DNA of 23,947 bases from NCBI GenBank assembly GCA_900546145.1, contig URBN01000028.1, positions 1 to 23,947 on the forward strand. The letters are read 5' to 3'. The stretch is from an uncultured Desulfovibrio sp. GTDB taxonomy: Bacteria; Desulfobacterota; Desulfovibrionia; Desulfovibrionales; Desulfovibrionaceae. Numbering within the stretch: position 1 is the first letter of the stretch; the number at the start of each line of letters is the position of its first letter. Below the pieces are notes generated by a model. That model had not been told where the DNA came from, made no database searches, and worked only from the letters and a program-made list of their open reading frames with translations. This document shows positions 1 to 7,126 of this stretch, piece by piece. A program made the translations under genes and the position numbers.

Positions 1-1
1 G

Positions 2-166
2 GAGCAGGCCTCCACCCCGAAGGCTGCACCCGAGCCCGAGCCTCAGCCCGCCCAGGCTAAGGGCCCCGGGGAAAAAATTAAGTGCCCGGATAGCGGCAAG
101 ACGGTCGATGATGTGCTCGACTGCCCAAACTGCCCTCAGAGGCAGGGATGCCCCCAGTGGGACTAG
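2..166 (+). CDS. C-terminal end of an unidentified Cys-rich protein (partial)
   Basis: An open frame enters from the left edge and stops at TAG 164-166. It encodes about 54 residues: a Pro/Ala/Glu-rich linker and then a tail with the pattern C-P-x(13)-C-P-N-C-x(5)-C near the C-terminus (KCPDSGKTV...DCPNCPQRQGCPQWD). Four closely placed cysteines suggest a small metal-binding knuckle. It stands upstream of rdgC in the same direction. A phage recombination protein is a reasonable guess from that context only; the family cannot be named from this tail. Confidence 0.55.
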   Translation, partial: EQASTPKAAPEPEPQPAQAKGPGEKIKCPDSGKTVDDVLDCPNCPQRQGCPQWD

Positions 167-177
167 ATGGATGACAC

Positions 178-198
178 GGCGGGGTGATGAGCCCCGCC
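178..198 (+). repeat. GC-rich hairpin between the first two genes
   Basis: Arms GGCGGGG (178-184) and CCCCGCC (192-198) are perfect inverted repeats around a 7-nt loop. No T-tract follows, so it is not a standard terminator. It lies between the stop of the partial gene and the ribosome binding site (GAGGTGAAAG) of the next, so it may shape translation or mRNA decay. Confidence 0.4.
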
Positions 199-213
199 AA
201 TACGAGGTGAAAG

Positions 214-513
214 ATGAATTTTAAAGAAGTCGTAGATTTTTTGAACCATGAGGACATGACAGAGACCGTGGTCTCTCCAGATGAGACCACTATCCTGACG
301 GGTCTGGAAACCCTCGTCGGCAAGGCGTACCGCTTCACGAGAATCTTCGTGAAGACGCCCGAAGACGCTATGCGCTGGATCCTCTGGACGCTGTTCTACT
401 TCGTCCAGCAGGAGCGCGAGCTCACAAACAATGACGAATACGTTGTGGGCCAAGCCCTTGCGGCCGCGAAGGCCAACGCCGCCTTCTGCCGTAAGAACGA
501 GGAGAGCAAGTGA
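214..513 (+). CDS. Small hypothetical protein (99 aa)
   Basis: ATG 214 is preceded by GAGGTG at good spacing. The predicted protein is soluble and probably mostly helical, with no membrane span or signal peptide. It contains an aromatic stretch (RWILWTLFYFVQQE) in the middle and an Ala-rich helix near the end (VVGQALAAAKANAAF). Its stop TGA overlaps the next start (TGATG), so the two genes are probably translationally coupled. The family is not recognised. The neighbours (rdgC, int1) suggest an element-encoded accessory protein. Confidence 0.65.
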   Translation: MNFKEVVDFLNHEDMTETVVSPDETTILTGLETLVGKAYRFTRIFVKTPEDAMRWILWTLFYFVQQERELTNNDEYVVGQALAAAKANAAFCRKNEESK

Positions 514-857
514 TGATGGATGAAATCCATAAAAAAATAGAAGACTACGTGGAAAACGCGGAAGGGCCCTTCTTTTGCATCATGGGCGGAGAGGGCGACA
601 GAATAGAAGTATGTAAAGACATCACCTTAGAGGAGCTCACCTTAAACTGCCTCGAGGGCATATGGGAAATGCAGAAAACGAGAAAACCTGATGTAGACGC
701 GTATGCCGGGTTCCTTTTCATCTGCGTCCTTGCTTTCGCGAAGATGCATAACGTGAAAATTCGCGAAGAAGACAGCCTGGCTATCAGGAACACCGCGCTG
801 CACATCTTCGAGGACTGTGACTCCGCCGACTCCCCGTCGGAAACAGTCCTTCAATAA
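513..857 (+). CDS. Small hypothetical protein (114 aa)
   Basis: The start is taken at ATG 513, which overlaps the upstream stop as TGATG and has GAGGAG about 9 nt upstream. A GTG at 510 and an ATG at 516 are in the same frame. The protein is acidic and probably helical, with several scattered cysteines and no obvious membrane segment. Its codons are AT-richer (AAA, ATA, GAA) than those of the following rdgC, suggesting a different origin. The family is not recognised. Spacing and direction put it in one operon with the 99-aa gene and rdgC. Confidence 0.65.
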   Translation: MMDEIHKKIEDYVENAEGPFFCIMGGEGDRIEVCKDITLEELTLNCLEGIWEMQKTRKPDVDAYAGFLFICVLAFAKMHNVKIREEDSLAIRNTALHIFEDCDSADSPSETVLQ

Positions 858-867
858 GGAGTAGACA

Positions 868-1989
868 ATGGGATTCCTCGCCTCATCATGCAGTTTTACG
901 CGCTTCCGCATCATTGATCCCGTGCCGGACGAGCTCTGGGCTGAAATTCCCCAGCTGCTAAAAAATGGCGCCTTCCTCGACATCGACGACACCACCGAGG
1001 ACCAGGCCGACGGATGGGTCAGCTTCGATGATTATCTGGACACCACCTGGCAGGCAGGGCCACCGCAGAAAGGCGCCTATATGGCCTTTTCCCTGCGCCT
1101 TGACATCCGCCGCATTCCCGCGGGCGTTGTCCGCAAGTACCTCGATCTCGCGCTGAAGCGGGAAAAGGCGGAAAACGAAAAAAACGGGAAGAAATTCATT
1201 TCCCGCGAACGCCGCAAGGAACTGAAGGAACAGGTTCAGCTTTCCCTGCGCAGGCGCTTCCTGCCCGTTCCCGGCGAGTTCAACGTCATCTGGAACACCG
1301 CGAACAACGAAATATGGTTCGCCTCCACGCAGGAGAAGGTGATCGAGCTCTTTGCCCAGCGCTTTCTCGACACCTTCAAGCTGCACATTGAGCAGCAAAT
1401 CCCGAGGTATCTGGCACTGTCCATGCTCGGGAAAGAGTATGAAGAGGCTATCCACGACGCCGATGAAGTGGATGAGTCCTTAGACGGAAGCCTGGGACGA
1501 GACTTCCTTACCTGGCTCTGGTTCAGGTCAGATGTCGTCTCCACCTTTTTCCGCGCTGGCAACGCCCAGCCCTTTCAGGTTTCCATGGAAAAGCGCGTGA
1601 CCGTGACCGGCTTTTGCGGGACCGATCGGGAAACCACGTCCATGGCGACGTGGGTCCCGGGCGATTCTCTGCTGGAGGCCCGTGTCGGGCTCCGCCGCGG
1701 CAAGAAGGTCACCAGCGCCCTCATCTGCCTCATAAAGGATGACTTCGGGTTCGATGTTTCCGTGAAGGCCGCTGACTTTTCCCTCAACAGCCTGAAGACA
1801 CCCAAGATTGACAAGTCCGACCGTGATGATGATCCGGATTCTCTCTTTCTGGAAAAGGTCTTTCTCATCGAAACCGCCGTTACCCTCCTGGACAGCCTCT
1901 ACCGTCAGTTCCTCGGCCTCCGGCTCGACGAGGGCAAGTGGAAGAAGACGACGGACGAGATGATGCTCTGGGCGAAGGAGGCCTTCTAA
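868..1989 (+). CDS. rdgC: Recombination-associated protein RdgC
   Basis: The 373-aa product starts MGFLASSCSFTRFRI and continues through GWVSFDDYLDT and GAYMAFSLRLD, a layout typical of RdgC-family proteins. RdgC proteins bind double-stranded DNA as ring-shaped dimers and, in known members, restrain RecA-driven recombination. A Lys/Arg-rich stretch near residues 90-130 (KFISRERRKELKEQ) is consistent with DNA contact. ATG 868 has AAGGAG upstream. Carriage on an element with an integrase is known for phage and island rdgC copies and would modulate host recombination. Its stop overlaps the next start (TAATG). The family is assigned by eye from sequence style, so the function is well supported but not proven. 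Confidence 0.8.
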   Translation: MGFLASSCSFTRFRIIDPVPDELWAEIPQLLKNGAFLDIDDTTEDQADGWVSFDDYLDTTWQAGPPQKGAYMAFSLRLDIRRIPAGVVRKYLDLALKREKAENEKNGKKFISRERRKELKEQVQLSLRRRFLPVPGEFNVIWNTANNEIWFASTQEKVIELFAQRFLDTFKLHIEQQIPRYLALSMLGKEYEEAIHDADEVDESLDGSLGRDFLTWLWFRSDVVSTFFRAGNAQPFQVSMEKRVTVTGFCGTDRETTSMATWVPGDSLLEARVGLRRGKKVTSALICLIKDDFGFDVSVKAADFSLNSLKTPKIDKSDRDDDPDSLFLEKVFLIETAVTLLDSLYRQFLGLRLDEGKWKKTTDEMMLWAKEAF

Positions 1990-2513
1990 TGCTCTACCCC
2001 ACCAACTCTTACTCGCACCGCGACTGCTGCATAGGCGTGAGCTTTCCGCTCGTCGCTCTGGAGAAATTCCCCGACTGGAGGAAGAAGCCCGCGCGCCTCA
2101 TAGAGGCCCAGAAGATCCTCACAGAGCTTCAGAGCCTGCTGGAGGTATCCCGCTTCAGCGCCGGAGAAAAGCGTAGCCTTCAGACGGCATGTGAGGCGGC
2201 CGCCGACGCCATAGATGCTTATGATGCCGATCATAGCAGTACCAGGGACGAGGCCTACTCCGCATGGTGCGTCATGTGGTTTTTAGGCGATGAGGCTTAC
2301 GCTGATGCCCTCTTCTATGGCGGCGCCTGGAAGAAGCGTCCAGAGCTGTGGGTGAAGGTGAAGCACCTCATCAGCCTCACCTCGGATCGGCTCTATCTCC
2401 ACCATCAGGCGGAGGCCGAGGAGGCCGCCCGCATCTGGCACTGCCACGCCTCACCGCGGAAGAACCCGGAAATGGAGGACATATGGACTTCCCCACAGAA
2501 TCAAGCCTCTTAA
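1989..2513 (+). CDS. Hypothetical protein (174 aa) downstream of rdgC
   Basis: ATG 1989 overlaps the rdgC stop (TAATG), so coupled translation is likely. A longer in-frame start at 1938 lies inside rdgC and is less plausible. The protein is helical and rich in Ala, Glu, Trp and Tyr, with no signal peptide or membrane span. Features include RDEAYSAWCVMWFLGDEAYA near the middle and a His/Ala/Glu-rich helix (YLHHQAEAEEAARIWH) near the C-terminus. The family is not recognised. It sits between rdgC and the integrase unit and overlaps the next gene by 31 bp. Confidence 0.65.
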   Translation: MLYPTNSYSHRDCCIGVSFPLVALEKFPDWRKKPARLIEAQKILTELQSLLEVSRFSAGEKRSLQTACEAAADAIDAYDADHSSTRDEAYSAWCVMWFLGDEAYADALFYGGAWKKRPELWVKVKHLISLTSDRLYLHHQAEAEEAARIWHCHASPRKNPEMEDIWTSPQNQAS

Positions 2514-2737
2514 GCGCAATCGGACGTCTGCGTGCCATCCGGAAGCGCCGGCTGGAGATACGGAAGGAGGACGCCGCGCTGGAGGCCGAGGAGAACGCCA
2601 TTCTGGAGGTCGGCACCAGTAGACCCGTAACCCGTAAGACGTTATCAGGGAAGGCAGCGGCGGACCTCATTCGAGGTCTACATCATGAGCATATGTCAGA
2701 GAAAGGACGGCCGCTTCGTCGTCAAGTACAAGGATGA
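2483..2737 (+). CDS. Small basic protein upstream of int1 (excisionase position)
   Basis: ATG 2483 has TGGAGG upstream and gives 84 residues. The N-terminal half is a charged helix (RLRAIRKRRLEIRKEDAALE) likely to form a coiled coil or bind nucleic acid; the tail is basic. It overlaps the previous gene by 31 bp and int1 by 53 bp, so it is expressed with the integrase. Position and size fit an excisionase or directionality factor, but no helix-turn-helix is obvious and that role is only a guess. The coding end is conserved: a remnant of a homologous gene (AAALIR matching AADLIR) precedes int2 at 9446-9505. Confidence 0.55.
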   Translation: MDFPTESSLLSAIGRLRAIRKRRLEIRKEDAALEAEENAILEVGTSRPVTRKTLSGKAAADLIRGLHHEHMSEKGRPLRRQVQG

Positions 2738-3671
2738 AGCGGGCCGCTGGAGACAGAAAGGCTTCCGTGACCGTGGAGCCGCGGAAGCCTTTGAAGGAGA
2801 AAACCTTTATGACAATAGTGAGAATAAGCGCCTTACCGTGGCAGAGTCAATCGTTCTGTTCCTTAAGAATACAAGGCACTGCCAACAGGAGAAAGAATCC
2901 TACGCCTTAATCCTGCGCCGTATGGGGGACATGCTTGCCACGAAGTACGTCGATTCGCTTGACAGGCGCGACCTTGAGAACTTCCGCATCGTCATGAAAG
3001 AGGAATACGGCGTCGCGGCGCCAGGGATCAACAGGGCCGTCAAAAAGCTGAAAGCGGCTTTCCGCTGGTGCGCCAGCGAGGACATGCTGTCTACAGTCCC
3101 ATGGGACAAGTACCGGCCTCTTCCCGAGCCGCCTCACAGGCACCATTGTGGCGATTTCTCCGGCTTCATGAAAGTGTATGCCGTCTGCAATCCGGCCCTC
3201 CAGTGGCTTATCCGCACCTGCCTCGCTCTGTGCCTCCGGCCGGGGAAAGAGGTATCGGGCCTGCGCTGGGGGGACGTCGATCTTCCCCACGGCAAAGCCC
3301 ATATATGGATGCCCAAGGTCTCACGGTGGAAGGACGTCATCGCCCCCGGCTGGTGGGTTGATGAAGCCCGCATCAGGAGCGAAGGGAAAGCGCCCGAGGA
3401 CTATGTCTGTCTCACACTACGGGGCCGGCCATGGCATGCAAGCTTCACCACTTGGTACGACACCTGCAGGCGTGCAGGCATGAAGCATATGCCTCTCTAC
3501 ACTGTCCGTCACATGGCCGCCTCCCTCATGCTGGAGGCAGGGGCGGACCCAGCGGCCGTAGCTGCTCAGCTCGGGCACTCCTCCGTCGCCACAACGGCGA
3601 GCTTCTATACCCATGCTGTGAAGGGGTCCCAGGAACGGGCAGCCGGGAAAATCCCGGCCCTCCCCCGCTGA
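2685..3671 (+). CDS. Tyrosine recombinase / integrase (int1)
   Basis: The 328-aa protein has the two-part layout of phage-type integrases: an N-terminal arm-binding region (CQRKDGRFVVKYKDE), a SAM-like core-binding domain (about 45-140) and a C-terminal catalytic domain. Visible active-site residues are R185 (CLRPGKE), R275 followed by H276 (LYTVRH), H298 (QLGHSS) and the nucleophile Y308 (FYTHA). The box usually written HxxR has Tyr (Y272) instead of His. It would catalyse insertion and excision of the element that ends just beyond it. It is closely related over its full length to int2 (9486-10469). Start ATG 2685 lies inside the preceding small gene. Confidence 0.9.
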   Translation: MSICQRKDGRFVVKYKDEAGRWRQKGFRDRGAAEAFEGENLYDNSENKRLTVAESIVLFLKNTRHCQQEKESYALILRRMGDMLATKYVDSLDRRDLENFRIVMKEEYGVAAPGINRAVKKLKAAFRWCASEDMLSTVPWDKYRPLPEPPHRHHCGDFSGFMKVYAVCNPALQWLIRTCLALCLRPGKEVSGLRWGDVDLPHGKAHIWMPKVSRWKDVIAPGWWVDEARIRSEGKAPEDYVCLTLRGRPWHASFTTWYDTCRRAGMKHMPLYTVRHMAASLMLEAGADPAAVAAQLGHSSVATTASFYTHAVKGSQERAAGKIPALPR

Positions 3672-3692
3672 TTTGGTGCGGGATGGTGCAGG
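3669..3692 (+). repeat. 24-bp sequence after int1, probable attachment-site end
   Basis: This stretch, starting at the int1 stop codon, is identical to 10470-10493 after int2. It contains TGGTGC twice as a direct repeat separated by GGGA (TGGTGCGGGATGGTGC). Flanking sequence differs at both sites beyond it (AAAAACAC here, TTTTAGGC there). It is best read as part of the attachment end used by these related integrases. No third copy was seen in the window. Confidence 0.6.
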
Positions 3693-3712
3693 AAAAACAC
3701 ATAAGTGTTTGA

Positions 3713-3787
3713 ATTCAGGAAATAAATTTAAAAAAACCCCAGGCCTGCAAGGCCGGCAATGTGGCCGTGACCTTCACCGCTCCGTAG
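3713..3787 (+). pseudogene. Possible 3' remnant of a gene interrupted by the int1 element
   Basis: Just right of the element end, a short frame reads ...KPQACKAGNVAVTFTAP and stops at TAG 3785. The composition looks like the C-terminus of a real protein, with alternating hydrophobic residues as in a final beta strand. There is no start, and the frame is closed at 3710-3712. Insertion of the element into the upstream part of a gene would explain it. It is very short and may be chance. Confidence 0.25.
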
Positions 3788-3815
3788 TATCCGTTTTTTA
3801 ATCTGAACTTTTTAC

Positions 3816-3842
3816 CATGCCCCCGGGGCCCCCGGGGGCATG
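3816..3842 (+). repeat. Perfect 27-nt GC-rich palindrome before the PilV-like operon
   Basis: Thirteen-base arms (CATGCCCCCGGGG and its exact reverse complement) surround a single central C. The right arm ends in the ATG at 3840-3842. A T-run lies upstream (3809-3813) and none downstream, so it is not a plus-strand terminator. It could be a regulator-binding site or an mRNA hairpin that hides an early start. It also argues for the start at 3852 rather than 3840. Confidence 0.55.
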
Positions 3843-3851
3843 AGGATCGCC

Positions 3852-4403
3852 ATGCGCACGCTGCTGGCCCTTTTCGTGCTCACAGCCGTCACCGCGGCCC
3901 TCCTCCTGCAGCTCCGGATCCGCCATCCGCTTCAGGCGCCGCAGGGCCCGGATCCGGAAACGGCTTCCTTTCTTTCACTCCGCTCCGCCGTCTTCGCCGC
4001 TGTCACGGCTCTCCCTCCCCAGGAACGTCGCGCCCTGGCCTCGCGCGACGGCTCTTCTTTCACGGAACTTATCCTTTCCGATATCGGGTCCTTCGCGGAA
4101 AACGGCTTCCGTATTCCCGGAGAAGATGACGGCACGCCTTCCCTGCGGGCCTTCCTCGCCATGAAAGGGGATACGTGCCTCATGGCCGTCTTCAGGACGC
4201 GTGAGGACGCCGCGCTCGCCCAGGCTCTCAGATCGGCTCTCGGGGGCTCAGCCGGCACAGGCCCCGCCTGCCGGGGCGCTTCCTGCAAAAAAGGCGGCGT
4301 TGATCTCGAAGGCTTCGTTCCTGACGGATTCCCTGCGGACGGACTCACCGTGAGCGCCGCGTATCTTGCCTGCCCGGCCTTCTCCTTTGTTTCCGAAAAC
4401 TGA
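3852..4403 (+). CDS. Short membrane-anchored protein, first gene of PilV-like operon (183 aa)
   Basis: ATG 3852 is chosen because TGAGGA lies 6-7 nt upstream; an in-frame ATG at 3840 lies inside a perfect palindrome and has no ribosome binding site. The N-terminus (MRTLLALFVLTAVTAALLL) is a single hydrophobic segment like those of the next three proteins, followed by an exported domain of about 155 residues. Cysteine pairs near the C-terminus (GPACRGASCKKG, YLACPAF) suggest periplasmic disulfides. It is followed after 8 nt by the next gene. The family is not recognised. Its place suggests a small pilin-like or assembly partner of the PilV-like proteins. Confidence 0.7.
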   Translation: MRTLLALFVLTAVTAALLLQLRIRHPLQAPQGPDPETASFLSLRSAVFAAVTALPPQERRALASRDGSSFTELILSDIGSFAENGFRIPGEDDGTPSLRAFLAMKGDTCLMAVFRTREDAALAQALRSALGGSAGTGPACRGASCKKGGVDLEGFVPDGFPADGLTVSAAYLACPAFSFVSEN

Positions 4404-4411
4404 CGGGTCCC

Positions 4412-5704
4412 ATGAATCTGACCGACTCTCTCCTTGGCGCCCTCTGCCTTGTGTTTCTGCTTGTCCTTCTGGGTTCTCTCACGCAGGAACGCGCCGCGTC
4501 CCTTGAACTCGCACGCTCAGCGGAACTCATGAACGATCTCGCGTCCGCTGCCGAAGCCTGCGCCCGGGATCATGAAAGTGAGCTCTCCCCCTCTTCCGGG
4601 CCGGAAGGAAGCCCCGCCGTGCTCCGGGAAGCCGGATACCTCCGCCCCTCCTTTCCGGAATCCCTCGCTGACGGCCGGCCCCTGCGCTTCTTCCTGCGCC
4701 GCCTCACCGCGGACAGCGCGCCTCTGATTCTCGCTGCGGCTTTGGGAACGCCCGCCCCCTGGCAGGGAAACACCACATCCGGACGGCGCTTCGCCTCTCT
4801 GTACACGCTCCCTCTGGCGAAAAAGCTCTCCGGAGGAGGATACGTTTCCGCGGAGGGAAGCAGTCAGGATGAAACAGCGCTTCAGGGGGCGCGCTCTTCC
4901 TTTACCCTGAAACTGAAGCCCCTCGGGCTCTCCCTGCCTCCCGGAACAACGGCTCTCCTGCGTCTTGCTGACACGGACGGCACGGAACCGGCCACGGCTG
5001 ACAGTTCAGCCTTTCTGCACAGGAAGGCCGGTGACGGCTTCAATACCATGCTGTCTGCTCTCGGCTTCCGCGCCCATGCCCTCAGGGACACGGGCGCCGC
5101 CGTCTTCGCTTCCTCCTCCTCACATGACGCTGACACGGATGCTTATGACGGTTTCAAAGCCCTGTGCCAGACCGGAGACACTGGTTCCGGTTCCCCGGAG
5201 GGGCTCACCCGGTACTTCCCCGGAACAGGTCTCGCCGTGTGCCGGAACGGACGAGCCGCCCTGCTCGGACGGGACAGCGCGTTTCTCAGCACGGCCGGTG
5301 TCTTCTTCGCCGGCCCTTCTGACGGCGTCATCACGAATCTTGCCACGCCTCTCCGGACGTTTTCCCGTCCCGTGCTGAAACCCGCCTGCCCTGAAGGAAC
5401 CAGAGCCGCCATTTTCGCGGTTCCCGCTCCGGGCTTCAGGGAAAAGGAAGTCAGCGTGGAGGACGCGGGGAATTCCTGGCTCGTCAGCGTGAAGGGCTCC
5501 CTTCTCCAGGGAACGGAAAAAATGGATTCCCGTTCCGCCGTGGAAAGCTGGTCCGCCTCCGAGGAAATCCCGGAGCCTGTCCCGGCCGGCAGTCTCCGGC
5601 TCGGAACAGGCACGTTCTCGGAGAACGGCGTCCCGCAGGACACGTATTTCTACATGGCCGATTCCTCAGCCCTCGTCATGACAGGCTGTTTTCCCGCACC
5701 CTAA
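4412..5704 (+). CDS. PilV-like minor pilin/adhesin paralogue 1 (430 aa)
   Basis: The N-terminus (MNLTDSLLGALCLVFLLVLL) is a short hydrophobic helix running into a charged amphipathic stretch (TQERAASLELARSAELMNDL), as in type IV pilin-like proteins, though no standard G/FTLxE cleavage site is present. Residues 213-232 (MLSALGFRAHALRDTGAAVF) match the position and pattern of a motif seen in the next two proteins. C277 begins the shared CRNGRAALL box, and a second Cys box (PACPEGTRAAIF) follows. IncI-plasmid PilV proteins have a similar Met..Asn/Gly motif and a C-x-N-G box in their constant region, and PilV lies at the pilus tip and binds recipient cells. PilV relationship is inferred from architecture, not from a search. 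Confidence 0.7.
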   Translation: MNLTDSLLGALCLVFLLVLLGSLTQERAASLELARSAELMNDLASAAEACARDHESELSPSSGPEGSPAVLREAGYLRPSFPESLADGRPLRFFLRRLTADSAPLILAAALGTPAPWQGNTTSGRRFASLYTLPLAKKLSGGGYVSAEGSSQDETALQGARSSFTLKLKPLGLSLPPGTTALLRLADTDGTEPATADSSAFLHRKAGDGFNTMLSALGFRAHALRDTGAAVFASSSSHDADTDAYDGFKALCQTGDTGSGSPEGLTRYFPGTGLAVCRNGRAALLGRDSAFLSTAGVFFAGPSDGVITNLATPLRTFSRPVLKPACPEGTRAAIFAVPAPGFREKEVSVEDAGNSWLVSVKGSLLQGTEKMDSRSAVESWSASEEIPEPVPAGSLRLGTGTFSENGVPQDTYFYMADSSALVMTGCFPAP

Positions 5705-5722
5705 CCCGACAGGGGACGCCGC

Positions 5723-7126
5723 ATGCAGCTCGCTGATACCCTCCTCGCCCTCTTTGTGCTCTGCGCGGCCCTCGCCGGCGCGGCCTCCCTGCAGGAAGCC
5801 GGACGCAGCCGGGACGATGCCGGAGCCGCGGCCTGGCAGGCCGACACGCTGCGCATCGCCGCGCGCCAGCTTCCGCCAGCCCAGGAACCGGGAACCGTCC
5901 GTATTTCCGTTCCGGACGGCCTCCCCTCCCTGCCTCCCGGCTTTCCCGTGAAAGGCGCAGGCGGCAGGCCCTTTCTCGTGCTCATGAAGAAAACGGCCGG
6001 CGGCACAGACATCCTTGTCCTGGCCCGGGGCACATCTTCAGAGACGGATGCTCTGCCGAGGGCCGCCGCGCTCCGTCTCAAAGGAGGCTTCTACCGCCCG
6101 CCGGACAGGCGCGCCCGGGCGCTCGGCCTCTCCGCGTCATCCGTATGGCTTCCCGGCGAGGGCAGATCCCTTGATCTCGCCTCATTCGGCCTGGTCTCAG
6201 TACCTGAAGGCTCCTTCGGCATTCTGGACGGGCCCGGTGCCGGACAGTCAGACGCGCTCAGAGAGGAAATCCTGCGCCGGGAGCCTCTCGCCGGACACGA
6301 AGAGCTTTCCGTTATGGAAACGGATCTCGGTCTTTCCGGGCACGCTCTCGGAAACGTTTCCACTCTCAGGTTTCTGAATACCTATTCCGGCCCGGCCTCC
6401 ACGCTCAGGGGCTTCGGCTCCCTTCCCGCGCCGGAGGACTACAGCGGCCCTGCGGAAACGCCGGCCGCCCTCTGCGCCGGAGAGGAAAACACGGGGCGCC
6501 TCATCCTGGATTCCCGGTTCGGCTTCGGCCTCTGCCGGAACGGGCGCTTCGCTCTCCTTGCCGACAGCGGAAACAGCCTCTCCGTGCGGAACATGGGCGA
6601 GACCAGCGCCGTGAGCCTGACCAGTAACGGCGGTGCGGCCTTCACCCGGGGAACCATTCCCGTGCCTGCCTGCCAGTCCGGTGAAGAGCCCGCCGTTTTC
6701 TTCGCGCCCATGCGTACGGGGATGGCCGTCCCCTGGGTTCCCAAAGACTGTCTCGAGGCCCTCGCCTCCACAGACGGGCAGAAAGAAGCTCTTCAGATGA
6801 TCCCCGCTCGGTATTTCCGCGCGGCGGGCCCGGCCCTCCTGCGCTCAGCCGTGTCCAGGTCAGGTTCCGTCTGGCTGCTTACCTGCAACCTTTCTCCCGA
6901 CACGCTGGCCATGCGCCCGGCCGGTTCCACCCTGAAAAAGAACAGCCCGGATCTCGCCGCAGCGCAGGATCTCATCGCAGCCTGGTACTACGCCTCCGGA
7001 CAGACAGCGCGGCCGGCCGGCTCTTCCGCGCCGCGCACCCTTCCGGCCGCCTGCCCTTCCCCGGGGTTTGACAGACCCGTTCCCTTTGCCTGGTTCACAG
7101 CCTGCATTACGGAGACTGTTCCATGA
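5723..7126 (+). CDS. PilV-like minor pilin/adhesin paralogue 2 (467 aa)
   Basis: It has the same layout as the preceding gene: N-terminal hydrophobic helix (MQLADTLLALFVLCAALAGA), then an extended exported region. The pilin-like motif MetDLGLSGHALGNV begins at residue 198 (METDLGLSGHALGNVSTLRF), the CRNGRFALL box begins at C271, and a PACQSGEEPAVFFAP box follows. This copy fits PilV proteins best in the motif around 198-217, which resembles their (M)xTDxxxxGxxLxNV segment. The stop overlaps the next start as ATGA, so the genes are co-translated. It has the most Cys near the C-terminus of the three. Likely location is a pilus tip or cell surface; function inferred. Confidence 0.7.
   Translation: MQLADTLLALFVLCAALAGAASLQEAGRSRDDAGAAAWQADTLRIAARQLPPAQEPGTVRISVPDGLPSLPPGFPVKGAGGRPFLVLMKKTAGGTDILVLARGTSSETDALPRAAALRLKGGFYRPPDRRARALGLSASSVWLPGEGRSLDLASFGLVSVPEGSFGILDGPGAGQSDALREEILRREPLAGHEELSVMETDLGLSGHALGNVSTLRFLNTYSGPASTLRGFGSLPAPEDYSGPAETPAALCAGEENTGRLILDSRFGFGLCRNGRFALLADSGNSLSVRNMGETSAVSLTSNGGAAFTRGTIPVPACQSGEEPAVFFAPMRTGMAVPWVPKDCLEALASTDGQKEALQMIPARYFRAAGPALLRSAVSRSGSVWLLTCNLSPDTLAMRPAGSTLKKNSPDLAAAQDLIAAWYYASGQTARPAGSSAPRTLPAACPSPGFDRPVPFAWFTACITETVP

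Larger units (their letters stand above)
1..3692 (+). mobile_element. Right end of an integrated element (prophage-like or genomic island)
   Basis: All genes here read toward a terminal tyrosine recombinase, and several overlap by a few bases, as in compact phage or island modules. The cargo includes rdgC and small unknown proteins. The right limit is placed at the end of the 24-bp sequence that directly follows int1, because the same 24 bp follow the second integrase at 10470-10493 while the DNA beyond differs. The left end lies outside the window. The element type is inferred; no capsid, replication or relaxase gene is visible in this part. Confidence 0.6.

Noticed and set aside
3669..3692. 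tRNA 3' end as the integration target
   Set aside because: The sequence has no T-arm or CCA-type end and cannot be folded into the 3' half of a tRNA by eye.
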